This document shows positions 39,725 to 47,987 of a stretch of DNA of 64,000 nucleotides, in pieces. This DNA comes from Rhizobium sp. R634 (GTDB taxonomy: Bacteria; Pseudomonadota; Alphaproteobacteria; Rhizobiales; Rhizobiaceae), in NCBI RefSeq assembly GCF_002211305.1, contig NZ_LOKW01000024.1, positions 1 through 64,000 on the forward strand. Direction: 5' to 3'. Under the pieces are notes generated by a model. That model was not told where the DNA came from. It was given only the letters and a program-made list of their open reading frames with translations, and ran no database searches. The position numbers were made by a program, and so were the translations under genes. Each line of letters begins with the position of its first letter. Position 1 is the first letter of the stretch.

Positions 39725-40333
39725 TCAAAGTTTCTTTTCAATCTTCTGCGTTCCGCCCTCATTCGAAGCCACCGGCTTCGGACCCTCTTTGGGGTAGAAC
39801 GTGTATGATAGCGTAACCGTATGGATATCTTTCGATTCCACAGCCTTGACGATCTCCGGATCGATGTAGAACACCACCGGCATTTCAAGCTTCTCGCCCG
39901 GCTTCAGGTCCGTTTCCGTAAAGCAGAAACATTGAACCTTGTTGAAATAGGCGCCCGCTTCGCCCGGCGTGACGTTGAACACCGCCTGGCCGCGCTGGAC
40001 CTCGTTCGAACGGTTCTCGGCAACGAAATTCACCTGGATGGTCTCGCCGATCTTCGGATTGACCTCGCGCTCCACCGGCTTGAAATTCCACTGCAGGCCG
40101 GGAGCGACGTTGGCATCGAAAGTGACGCGCATCTTGCGGTCGAGAACGACGCTCGACATCTGATCGACGCGCTGTGTCGTGCCGTTGTAGCCGGTCACCT
40201 GGCAGAAGAGGCGGTAGAGCGGCACGGCAGCGTAGCTCATCGCGCCCATGCCGAAGACGAAACTCAGGCACATCATGACGACGGCGCCGTTGTTTCGGCC
40301 CTGCTTCTTCGGCGCGACGGCGTTCTCGCTCAT
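39725..40333 (-). CDS. ctaG: Cytochrome c oxidase copper chaperone CtaG (Cox11)
   Basis: Delivers copper to CuB of subunit I. The 202-residue protein has one N-terminal membrane helix (AVVMMCLSFVFGMGAMSYAAV) and a periplasmic immunoglobulin-like domain with the copper-binding pair Cys135 and Cys137 (VQCFCFTE). The start at 40333 overlaps the coxF stop codon (ATGA). The longer frame upstream runs through coxF in another phase. Confidence 0.96.
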   Translation of the reverse strand: MSENAVAPKKQGRNNGAVVMMCLSFVFGMGAMSYAAVPLYRLFCQVTGYNGTTQRVDQMSSVVLDRKMRVTFDANVAPGLQWNFKPVEREVNPKIGETIQVNFVAENRSNEVQRGQAVFNVTPGEAGAYFNKVQCFCFTETDLKPGEKLEMPVVFYIDPEIVKAVESKDIHTVTLSYTFYPKEGPKPVASNEGGTQKIEKKL

Positions 40334-40470
40334 CCTGTTATCCCCGCGCTGAACTTCACGATGGTGATCGCGTAGAAGAGGATGACAAGGCCGGCGAGCG
40401 CCAGGCCGAGGGCGATGTTGCGGTTGCGGCGCGACTTGCGCTGCGTTTCGGTGAGCTTGACCATGTCCAT
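40330..40470 (-). CDS. CoxF-like small membrane protein (46 aa)
   Basis: A 46-residue protein between ctaB and ctaG: MDMVKLTETQRKSRRNRN, then one membrane helix (IALGLALAGLVILFYAITIVK). Its A shares a base with the ctaB stop (TGATG), and its own stop overlaps ctaG. This size, place and sequence match the small gene (coxF) often missed in alphaproteobacterial oxidase operons. The basic head suggests a cytoplasmic N-terminus. The role in assembly is unknown. Confidence 0.88.
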   Translation of the reverse strand: MDMVKLTETQRKSRRNRNIALGLALAGLVILFYAITIVKFSAGITG

Positions 40471-41423
40471 CAGAACCAATCTCCCGCATGCGAGACCAGC
40501 AGCCAGGCCAGCCGGTCGAACATCAAGGCGGAGAACACGGCGAAGAGATAGAAGATCGAAAAGCCGAAAAGCTTCTTCGCCGGGATCATCTTCAGATCGC
40601 CGTCGGGCATGCGCCAGACGGCGATGGAACAGTATATGAAGATCACCCCGAGAACGGCGGCGACCAGGCCATAACCGAAGCTCGCAAAACTGAGGAAGGA
40701 CGGCAAGACCGCGCAGACAGCGGTCAGCACCGCATAGGCGACGATCTGATGCTTGGTCGTGCGTTCACCGGAGACGTTCGGCAGCATCGGCACGCCGACG
40801 GCCTCGTAGTCGCGCATCTTGAAGAGCGCGAGCGCCCAGAAATGCGCCGGCGTCCACAGGAAGATGATGAAGAAGAGAACGGTGCTCTCGATCGTCACCG
40901 AGTTTGTCACGCAGGCCCAGCCGATCATCGGCGGGAAGGCGCCGGCGGCACCGCCGATGACGATGTTCTGCGGCGTCGAGCGCTTCAGCCACATGGTGTA
41001 GACCACGGCATAGAAGAAGATGGTGAAGGCGAGGATGCCGGCCGAAAGCCAATTGACGGCAAGGCCGAGGATCACGACCGAGAAGCCCGACAGCACCAGG
41101 CCGAAGGCCAGCGCTTCGGAGGGGGCCACGCGGCCGGCCGGGATCGGACGGTTGGCCGTGCGGCTCATGATGGCGTCGATATCGGCATCGTACCACATGT
41201 TGAGCGCGCCGGAGGCACCGGCGCCGACAGCGATGCAGATGATGGCGATCAGGCCGAGGACGGGATTGATGTGGCCCGGCGCCAGCACGAGGCCGGCAAA
41301 AGCAGTGAAGACCACGAGCGACATGACCCGCGGCTTCAAGAGTTCGAAATAATCGCGCGCGCTTGCTTCCGACATTTCGCCGTCCTCTGCAAACACCTCG
41401 TGATTGTCGATAACCGTCATCAT
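40470..41423 (-). CDS. ctaB: Protoheme IX farnesyltransferase (heme O synthase)
   Basis: Adds a farnesyl chain to heme b, giving heme O for heme a synthesis. The 317-residue UbiA-type prenyltransferase has about nine membrane segments. The substrate motif NMWYDADIDAIMSRT with its Asp pattern and RPIPAGRV follow, and DYFELLKPRVMSLVVFTAFAGL is the conserved N-terminal stretch. ATG at 41423 or 41420 may be used. It lies between ctaD and coxF. Confidence 0.97.
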   Translation of the reverse strand: MMTVIDNHEVFAEDGEMSEASARDYFELLKPRVMSLVVFTAFAGLVLAPGHINPVLGLIAIICIAVGAGASGALNMWYDADIDAIMSRTANRPIPAGRVAPSEALAFGLVLSGFSVVILGLAVNWLSAGILAFTIFFYAVVYTMWLKRSTPQNIVIGGAAGAFPPMIGWACVTNSVTIESTVLFFIIFLWTPAHFWALALFKMRDYEAVGVPMLPNVSGERTTKHQIVAYAVLTAVCAVLPSFLSFASFGYGLVAAVLGVIFIYCSIAVWRMPDGDLKMIPAKKLFGFSIFYLFAVFSALMFDRLAWLLVSHAGDWF

Positions 41424-41487
41424 TCAGTCCTGAATTTCTCGGATCAGGACGCCGTATCGGATGCGGCGTCCTGATGTCCCGCGCGAT

Positions 41488-43188
41488 TTACTTGATGCGC
41501 GGAAGCTGTTCCCACTGGTGATAGGGCGGCGGCGAAGGCAGCTGCCATTCGAGCGTCGTTGCGCCCTCACCCCACGGATTGTCGCCTGCGACACGCTTCT
41601 TGGCGAAGGCTTCGAAGACGCTGTAGAGGAAGACCAGTACGCCGAAGGCCGAGATGTAGGAGCCGACGGACGAGACGTAGTTCCAGCCGGCGAATGCATC
41701 CGGATAGTCGATGTAGCGGCGCGGCATGCCGGCGAGGCCGAGGAAGTGCTGCGGGAAGAACACCAGGTTGACGCCGATGAACATGATCCAGAAGTGCAGC
41801 TTGCCGACGAACTCGCTGTACATGTAGCCGGTCATCTTCGGGAACCAGTAATACCAGCCGGCAAAGATCGCGAAGACGGCGCCGAGCGACAGAACGTAGT
41901 GGAAGTGCGCCACGACGTAATAGGTGTCATGCAGCGACCGGTCGAGGCCGGCATTGGCAAGCTGGACGCCGGTGACGCCGCCGACCGTGAACAGGAAGAT
42001 GAAGCCGATCGCCCAGAGCATCGGCGTGCGGAACGAGATCGAACCGCCCCACATCGTCGCGATCCAGGAGAAGATCTTCACGCCCGTCGGAACGGCGATG
42101 ACCATCGTCGCGAAGACGAAGTAACGCTGCGCATCGAGCGAAAGGCCGACCGTATACATGTGGTGGGCCCAGACGACGAAGCCGACAGCGCCGATCGCGA
42201 CCATGGCATAGGCCATGCCGAGGTAACCGAAGATCGGCTTCTTCGAGAACGTCGAGATGATGTGGCTGATCATGCCGAAGCCCGGCAGGATGAGGATGTA
42301 GACCTCGGGATGACCGAAGAACCAGAAGAGGTGCTGGTAGAGGATCGGGTCGCCGCCGCCTTCAGGAGAGAAGAAGGTGGTGCCGAAGTTACGGTCGGTC
42401 AGCAGCATGGTGATGCCGCCTGCCAGAACCGGCAGCGACAGCAAGAGCAGGAAGGCGGTGATCAGCACGGACCAGGCAAACAGCGGCATCTTGTGCAGCG
42501 TCATGCCGGGGGCGCGCATGTTGAGGATCGTGGTGATGAAGTTGATCGCACCGAGGATCGACGAGGCGCCGGCGATGTGGAGCGCGAAGATCGCAAGATC
42601 GACAGCCGGTCCGGGCGTGCCGCTCGTCGCCAGCGGCGGATACATCGTCCAGCCGCCGCCGGTGCCGTAGGCGCCTGCCGGGCCTTCGACGAACATCGAC
42701 AGCAGCAGGAGCGCGAAGGCCGGAACGATCAGCCAGAAGGAGATGTTGTTCAGGCGCGGGAAGGCCATGTCGGGCGCGCCGATCATGATCGGCACCATCC
42801 AGTTGGCGAAGCCGCCGATCATCGCCGGCATGACCATGAAGAAGATCATGATCAGCGCGTGCGCCGTCGTGAACATGTTGAACATTTGCTTGGCGCCGTC
42901 GATCGCGGCGTCGCCCTCATAGCCGTAGACCATCGAGGCGAGACCGTGGAAGATCTGGATGCCCGGCTCCTGCAGCTCCATGCGCATGGCGACGGAAAGC
43001 GCGCCGCCGATGATGCCGGCAATGATCGCGAAGATCAGGTAGAGCGTGCCGATGTCCTTGTGGTTCGTCGAGAACAGCCAGCGATTGGCAAAGCTCGGCT
43101 TATGCCCATGATCATGGTGATCGTCATGTGCGTGATCATGATGAGCGTGACTATGAGAATGATCGTCGTGAGCGGAAGGTCCAGCCAT
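41488..43188 (-). CDS. ctaD: Cytochrome c oxidase subunit I
   Basis: The catalytic subunit of the aa3 oxidase: twelve membrane helices, heme a, and the heme a3-CuB centre. The CuB ligands and cross-linked Tyr lie in FWFFGHPEVYILILPGFG, and the two His of YTVGLSLDAQRY-adjacent HHM and FVVWAHHMYTVG. VAHFHYVLSLGAVFAIFAG carries the heme His. The first 30 residues are unusual: 12 His and 6 Asp between positions 7 and 29. With 566 residues it is otherwise normal. Confidence 0.97.
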   Translation of the reverse strand: MAGPSAHDDHSHSHAHHDHAHDDHHDHGHKPSFANRWLFSTNHKDIGTLYLIFAIIAGIIGGALSVAMRMELQEPGIQIFHGLASMVYGYEGDAAIDGAKQMFNMFTTAHALIMIFFMVMPAMIGGFANWMVPIMIGAPDMAFPRLNNISFWLIVPAFALLLLSMFVEGPAGAYGTGGGWTMYPPLATSGTPGPAVDLAIFALHIAGASSILGAINFITTILNMRAPGMTLHKMPLFAWSVLITAFLLLLSLPVLAGGITMLLTDRNFGTTFFSPEGGGDPILYQHLFWFFGHPEVYILILPGFGMISHIISTFSKKPIFGYLGMAYAMVAIGAVGFVVWAHHMYTVGLSLDAQRYFVFATMVIAVPTGVKIFSWIATMWGGSISFRTPMLWAIGFIFLFTVGGVTGVQLANAGLDRSLHDTYYVVAHFHYVLSLGAVFAIFAGWYYWFPKMTGYMYSEFVGKLHFWIMFIGVNLVFFPQHFLGLAGMPRRYIDYPDAFAGWNYVSSVGSYISAFGVLVFLYSVFEAFAKKRVAGDNPWGEGATTLEWQLPSPPPYHQWEQLPRIK

Positions 43189-43205
43189 TGTCCCGATCCC
43201 CTTTA

Positions 43206-44099
43206 TTACTGTGCGGCGTTTTCGGCGACGTCGACGGTCTTTGCGGGACCATCGGTTGCGGCCATGAGTGTCTTATAGGCGCCGGGCAGGTCGCTCGCGG
43301 CCGTGGTCAGCCACTGCTTGTACTTGTCCTCGGAGACGACGCGGATGGCGATCGGCATGAACGCATGGTCCTTGCCGCAGAGCTCGGAACACTGGCCGTA
43401 GAACAGGCCTTCGCGCTCTGCCTTGAACCAGGTTTCGTTCAGGCGGCCCGGCACGGCATCGATCTTGACGCCGAAGGACGGCATGGCGAAAGCATGAATA
43501 ACGTCGGTCGGCGCCGCGGTCACGAGAACGCGCACGGTCTTGTTGACTGGCAGGACCAGCTCGTTGTCGACGGCGAGAAGGCGCGGATAAACCGACTTGT
43601 CTTCCTTGCCGGCGGCGGCGCGGTCCTGATCCTTCAGCAGGTAGGAATCGAAGGCGAGCGGCGCTTCGCCCGAACCCTCATATTCATAATTCCACTGCCA
43701 CTGGGTGGCGGTCGCCTTGATCGTGACGTCGGGGTTTTCAGGCAGCGTCAGCTGCGCCGTCAGAAGATTGAACGAGGGAATGGCGAGAAAGAGCAGCGCC
43801 AGAACCGGCCCCACGGTCCAGGCAACTTCGATCAGCGTATTGTGGCTCGTCTTCGACGGCACCGGGTTCGCGCTGGCGCGGAACTTGACGCAGACGACGA
43901 TGAGCAGGATCAGAACGAAGAGCGTGATCGGAACAATAAATATCAGCGTATATTGTTCGAACCAGTGGATATCCCGCATGATCGGCGTCGCCGCCGGCTG
44001 CAACGTCGCCTGCCACGGCATCGGCTGGTCGGCATATGTGCCGGAAGCAAAAAGCAGACAGACCAGCGCGGTCAGAGCTGCATAAGCCTTCTTCATCAC
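43206..44099 (-). CDS. ctaC: Cytochrome c oxidase subunit II
   Basis: Receives electrons from cytochrome c at the CuA centre. The 297-residue protein has a signal peptide ending GTYA and two membrane helices (residues 50-72 and 92-112). The CuA ligands are His202, Cys237, Glu239, Cys241, His245 and Met248 (YGQCSELCGKDHAFM). WQWNYEYEG is the conserved aromatic entry for electrons. First gene of the cta operon. A 337-bp gap upstream holds the promoter and an odd hairpin. Confidence 0.97.
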   Translation of the reverse strand: MMKKAYAALTALVCLLFASGTYADQPMPWQATLQPAATPIMRDIHWFEQYTLIFIVPITLFVLILLIVVCVKFRASANPVPSKTSHNTLIEVAWTVGPVLALLFLAIPSFNLLTAQLTLPENPDVTIKATATQWQWNYEYEGSGEAPLAFDSYLLKDQDRAAAGKEDKSVYPRLLAVDNELVLPVNKTVRVLVTAAPTDVIHAFAMPSFGVKIDAVPGRLNETWFKAEREGLFYGQCSELCGKDHAFMPIAIRVVSEDKYKQWLTTAASDLPGAYKTLMAATDGPAKTVDVAENAAQ

Positions 44100-44436
44100 C
44101 TTATTATCTCCCTCGAGCGCTTGACCTGCAAAATCGAACGCAGAATCCTTGCCATCTTCAGCGCTTCAAACCACAGTTTGGCATTTGCCGCAACAGGCCA
44201 GAGCAATTGTCTATGCGGCATTTTTGCCTAAACAGGAGGCAGGCCCGGGCGGCAAAACATCCCAAGTTTTTCATCAGCATATGAAAAAAGACCTTTCCGG
44301 CCAATCCGCCGCCCGAACATTCTTGCCGAAAGGTCCAATTTCTGCCGCAGTCCCCCGGTTTTCACGGGGTGGGGCTTTTCATTTTCCATGGGCGGCTTCA
44401 ACAATAGCGGCAATGATTCGATATCCAGAGGTTTTC
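44100..44436. other. Divergent regulatory region between ctaC and the ialB-like gene
   Basis: No supportable gene lies here. It should hold the promoter of the cta operon (minus) and of the ialB-like gene (plus). One strong hairpin is at 44284-44335. A frame that extends the ialB-like gene back to 44149 has no signal peptide at its start and is rejected. Confidence 0.5.
44284..44335 (-). terminator. Terminator-like hairpin upstream of ctaC
   Basis: GACCTTTC-GGC (44290-44301) pairs with GCCGAAAGGTC (44325-44335) with one bulge, and TTTTTT follows on the minus strand. It is 185 bp before ctaC and points toward it, so it may be an attenuator in a long leader or the end of an upstream minus-strand transcript. 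Confidence 0.5.
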
Positions 44437-45066
44437 ATGGGTTTCCGTTCCCTCGCGCGGTCGCTTCTCCTGACCGCCAGCATCGCGGCCGCTGCGACGA
44501 CGCCCGTTTTCGCACAGCAGCCCGCCGCTCCCTCGCAGGCAAAACCGCCGGCCGCCCCTGCTCCGGCGCCGCAGCAGCCGGCACCCGCCACTCCGAATGT
44601 CGAACAGGTAACCCCGGGCCAAACGCAGCCGCAGGCACCCGGCACAGTGAAATCCAATCATGGCGCGTGGTCTGTTGTCTGCGACAAGCCGGCCGGCGCT
44701 TCGGCCGAACAATGCGCGCTGATGCAGAACGTCATCGCCGAGGACCGGCCGGAGGTCGGACTTTCGGTGGTCGTGCTGAAGACCGCCGACCGCAAGTCGA
44801 AGATCCTGCGCGTGCTTGCGCCGCTGGGCGTGCTTCTGCCGAACGGGCTCGGGCTCAATGTCGACGGCAAGGATATCGGCCGCGCCTATTTCGTGCGCTG
44901 CTTCGCCGACGGCTGCTATGCCGAGGTGGTGCTCGAGGACGAGCTGCTGAAGACCTTCCGCAGCGGCGCGCAGGCAACCTTCATCGTCTTCCAGACCCCG
45001 GAAGAAGGCATCGGCATTCCCGTCGACCTCAAAGGCTTCGCCGAAGGCTTCGACGCCCTGCCCTGA
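44437..45066 (+). CDS. IalB-family (invasion-associated locus B) protein
   Basis: A 209-residue exported protein: signal peptide ending TTPVFA, a Pro/Ala/Gln-rich linker (residues 25-65), then the IalB domain with KSNHGAWSVVCDKPAGASAEQCALMQNV and YFVRCFADGCYAEVVLEDELLKTF. The paired Cys suggest disulfides in the periplasm. IalB of Bartonella aids erythrocyte invasion, but in rhizobia the role is unknown. The start was placed at the signal peptide. Confidence 0.9.
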   Translation: MGFRSLARSLLLTASIAAAATTPVFAQQPAAPSQAKPPAAPAPAPQQPAPATPNVEQVTPGQTQPQAPGTVKSNHGAWSVVCDKPAGASAEQCALMQNVIAEDRPEVGLSVVVLKTADRKSKILRVLAPLGVLLPNGLGLNVDGKDIGRAYFVRCFADGCYAEVVLEDELLKTFRSGAQATFIVFQTPEEGIGIPVDLKGFAEGFDALP

Positions 45067-45143
45067 CAGCTGGGCCTTGCTCGGACAATCCATCAGACCT
45101 ACATCGGCTTTGAGCACTCCTGCTCTTCAGCGGAGCATAAGAC

Positions 45144-46559
45144 ATGACCACCGATCTCCTGACGCTTTTCGATGCCGACGAAGCGGCGATGCGCAAGCAT
45201 GTCGCCGAGGCTCTGTCCGGCGCCGATGACGGCGAGCTCTTCATCGAGCATGCGCAGGCGGAGGCGCTGACCTTCGACAATGGCAGGCTGAAGGGCGGCA
45301 GCTTCAACACCGAGCAGGGGTTCGGCCTACGCGCCGTTGCCGGCGAGGCGGTCGGATATGCCCATGCCGGGGATCTTTCCGTCTCGGCGCTGAAGCGGGC
45401 AGCCGACGCGGTCGGCGCCGTGATGCGCGGCTATTCCGGCGCTTACGCGGCCGCACCGCAAGGCACGAACCGCAAACTCTACACCGACGAGAACCCGATC
45501 GGCTCGCCGACTTTCGAAGAGAAGGTAAAGGTGCTGACCGATATCGACGCCTATCTCAGGAACAAGACCGACAAGGTGCGGCAAGTCACTGCTTCGGTGG
45601 CGGCGAGCTGGCAGGTGGTCGACATCCTGCGCGCCGATGGCCGCCGCGTGCAGGACATCCGCCCGATGACGCGCATCAATATTTCAGTCGTCGTCGGCGA
45701 AGGCGAGCGGCAGGAAAGCGGCTCCTACGGCCAGGGCGGCCGCATCGGCTTCGGCGATTTCATCGCGACGGGAAGCTGGAAGCAGGGTGCCGACGAGGCG
45801 TTGCGCCAGGCGCTCGTCAATCTCGAGGCGATCGACGCGCCGGCGGGCACGATGGACGTCGTTCTCGGCTCCGGCTGGCCGGGCGTGATGCTGCACGAGG
45901 CCGTCGGACACGGACTGGAAGGCGATTTCAACCGCAAGAAGACGTCGGCTTTCGCCGGCCTCCTCGGCCAGATGGTCGCTGCACCCGGCGTCACCGTCGT
46001 CGACGACGGCACGATCGACAGCCGCCGCGGCTCGATCACCATCGACGACGAAGGCACGCCGTCCGGCTACAACGTGCTGATCGAGAACGGCAAGCTCGTC
46101 GGCTACATGCAGGACCGGCAGAACGCCCGGCTGATGGGCATGCAGCCCACCGGCAACGGCCGCCGCCAGGGCTATGCCCATGTGCCGATGCCGCGCATGA
46201 CCAACACCTATATGCTCGGCGGCGACAAGACGCCCGAAGAGATCATTGCCTCGGTGAAGAAGGGCGTCTATGCCGTCTCCTTCGGCGGCGGCCAGGTCGA
46301 CATCACCTCCGGCAAGTTCGTCTTCGGCTGCACCGAAGCCTATCTGATCGAGAACGGCAAGATCGGCGCGCCGATCAAGGGGGCAATGCTGATCGGCAAC
46401 GGGCCGGACGCGATGAAGCGGGTCTCGATGATCGGCAACGACATGAAGCTCGATACCGGCATCGGCAATTGCGGCAAGGCCGGCCAGTGGGTTCCGGTCG
46501 GCGTCGGCCAGCCGCATCTGCGCATGGATCAGATCACTGTCGGCGGCACGCAGGCCTGA
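45144..46559 (+). CDS. tldD: TldD metalloprotease
   Basis: Forms a heterodimer with TldE (PmbA) that degrades unstructured peptides and processes microcins and the CcdA antitoxin. The zinc motif HEAVGH (His251, Glu252, His256, HExxxH) lies in GVMLHEAVGHGLEGD. The C-terminal half, with VDITSGKFVFGCTEAYLIENGKIGAPIKGAMLIGNG, is typical. At 471 residues it is normal. The tldE partner is not in this window. Followed 16 bp later by a GNAT gene. Confidence 0.95.
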   Translation: MTTDLLTLFDADEAAMRKHVAEALSGADDGELFIEHAQAEALTFDNGRLKGGSFNTEQGFGLRAVAGEAVGYAHAGDLSVSALKRAADAVGAVMRGYSGAYAAAPQGTNRKLYTDENPIGSPTFEEKVKVLTDIDAYLRNKTDKVRQVTASVAASWQVVDILRADGRRVQDIRPMTRINISVVVGEGERQESGSYGQGGRIGFGDFIATGSWKQGADEALRQALVNLEAIDAPAGTMDVVLGSGWPGVMLHEAVGHGLEGDFNRKKTSAFAGLLGQMVAAPGVTVVDDGTIDSRRGSITIDDEGTPSGYNVLIENGKLVGYMQDRQNARLMGMQPTGNGRRQGYAHVPMPRMTNTYMLGGDKTPEEIIASVKKGVYAVSFGGGQVDITSGKFVFGCTEAYLIENGKIGAPIKGAMLIGNGPDAMKRVSMIGNDMKLDTGIGNCGKAGQWVPVGVGQPHLRMDQITVGGTQA

Positions 46560-46575
46560 GGCAGAGGGATCGTCG

Positions 46576-47067
46576 ATGGCGGAAATCGAAATCAGAGCTT
46601 TTGCCGCCGATGACGCCGATGACGTGCTTTCAGTGATCCTGCCGATCCAGCGCGAGGAGTTCGGCATCAATATCACCGCGGATGCCCAGCCCGATCTCAG
46701 GGTTATCCCGGATTATTATCAGTCCGGCAAAGGGCAGTTCTGGGTTGCCGTCAAGGACGGCGCGATCGTCGGCACGCTCGGGCTCAAGGACATCGGCCAC
46801 AATCAGGCGGCGCTGCGCAAGATGTTCGTCGCCGCCGAGGTTCGCGGCAGCGAACACGGCGTGGCGGCGCGGCTTCTCGACCGCTTGTTCTCTCACGCCA
46901 GGGATGCCGGCCTCACCGATATCTTTCTCGGCACGACCGACAAATTCGTCGCCGCGCATCGCTTCTACGAGAAGAACGGCTTTGTCGAGATCGCCAAGGC
47001 CGACCTGCCCCGCTCGTTTCCGCTGATGCCGGTGGACAGCAAATTCTACCGGTACAAGTTCGGCTGA
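46576..47067 (+). CDS. GNAT N-acetyltransferase
   Basis: A 163-residue acetyltransferase: IRAFAADDADDVLSVILPIQREEF at the N-terminus, FWVAVKDGAIVGTLGLKDIG, the acetyl-CoA loop VRGSEHGVAARLLDRLF, and AHRFYEKNGFVEIAKADLP at the C-terminus. The substrate is unknown. It lies 16 bp after tldD, so the two are probably in one operon. Confidence 0.92.
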   Translation: MAEIEIRAFAADDADDVLSVILPIQREEFGINITADAQPDLRVIPDYYQSGKGQFWVAVKDGAIVGTLGLKDIGHNQAALRKMFVAAEVRGSEHGVAARLLDRLFSHARDAGLTDIFLGTTDKFVAAHRFYEKNGFVEIAKADLPRSFPLMPVDSKFYRYKFG

Positions 47068-47214
47068 GAGGGCATGACGTCACAGACGACGCTCACGCGT
47101 TTCGGCATCATGCCAGAGGCGGTTTGACGACCGCTTTTCTGCCCTTCCCGGTAATTTTCCGGTTCCGACTCGCGAAGCGGATTAGCGGCTGCGAGCATCT
47201 TTTTCACGTCAGCA

Positions 47215-47236
47215 CTGTCACAAATCTGTCATAAAT
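47215..47236 (+). promoter_or_regulatory. Pho box
   Basis: CTGTCA-CAAAT-CTGTCA-TAAAT is a direct repeat of 11-bp units matching the rhizobial PhoB box. It lies about 110 bp before orfA-pit. In Sinorhizobium meliloti PhoB represses orfA-pit under phosphate limitation; the same is expected here. Confidence 0.8.
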
Positions 47237-47345
47237 CTTAATTCGCCCCCTATCTCTTCAAAGAGACAGGCGTTAGGACACGGCCGTCACGGGTAGCGGT
47301 CTGCTTTCGCTATCCACAGCGCAGACCAAGAATCGCGAGGTCCTC

Positions 47346-47987
47346 ATGCTTGGTTGGTTTCGGAAATTGATGCCGCGCGAAGACCGGTTTTTCGCTCTCT
47401 TCGAACGGCATTCGAGGACGATCGTCGACGCCGCACAGGCGCTCGACAGGTTGCTGTCCGGCATCGAGATCGAACGCCAATGCGAAACGATCGTGAGATT
47501 GGAAGATCAGGCGGACGATATCACGCGTGAAGTCATGCAGGCCGTGCGGCGCAGCTTCATTACACCCTTCGATCGCGGCGATATCAAGGATCTCATCCAG
47601 TCCATGGATGATGCGATCGACATGATGCACAAGACCGTCAAGACGATCCGCCTCTTCGAGCAGACCAGCTTCGACCCCGGCATGCGGGAAATGGGCAAGA
47701 CCGTCGTCGAGGCCGCCAACCTCATTGCCGAGGCAATTCCGCTGCTTGACCGCATGAACGCCAACGCGCCGCGGCTCTCCGCCATCGTCGAGCAGGTCAC
47801 GCGCGTGGAAGGCCGGTCCGACGAACTGCACGAGCAGGGCCTCAAGGATCTGTTCCGCCGGCACGGCGCCAACAACCCGATGGCCTATATGATCGGCAGC
47901 GAGATCTATGGCGAGCTGGAAAAGGTGGTCGACCGTTTCGAGGATGTCGCCAACGAGATCAGCGGCATCGTGATCGAGAATGTCTGA
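47346..47987 (+). CDS. DUF47 (PhoU-like) phosphate transport accessory protein
   Basis: A 213-residue helical DUF47 protein, related to PhoU: LMPREDRFFALFERHSRTIVDAAQALDRLL, then ITREVMQAVRRSFITPFDRGDIKDLIQSMDDAIDMMHKTVKT. It is the orfA partner of Pit in rhizobia and probably gates or regulates the transporter. Its stop codon overlaps the pit start by one base (TGATG). Confidence 0.94.
   Translation: MLGWFRKLMPREDRFFALFERHSRTIVDAAQALDRLLSGIEIERQCETIVRLEDQADDITREVMQAVRRSFITPFDRGDIKDLIQSMDDAIDMMHKTVKTIRLFEQTSFDPGMREMGKTVVEAANLIAEAIPLLDRMNANAPRLSAIVEQVTRVEGRSDELHEQGLKDLFRRHGANNPMAYMIGSEIYGELEKVVDRFEDVANEISGIVIENV

Noticed and set aside
41461..43278. A 605-codon open frame on the plus strand opposite ctaD
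   Set aside because: It is antisense to a clearly recognised oxidase subunit gene, is rich in Asp, Arg, Glu and His as expected from reverse reading of GC-rich codons, and has no ribosome site or domain.
44149..44436. N-terminal extension of the ialB-like gene
   Set aside because: The signal peptide begins at 44437 and the upstream frame crosses the terminator-like hairpin.
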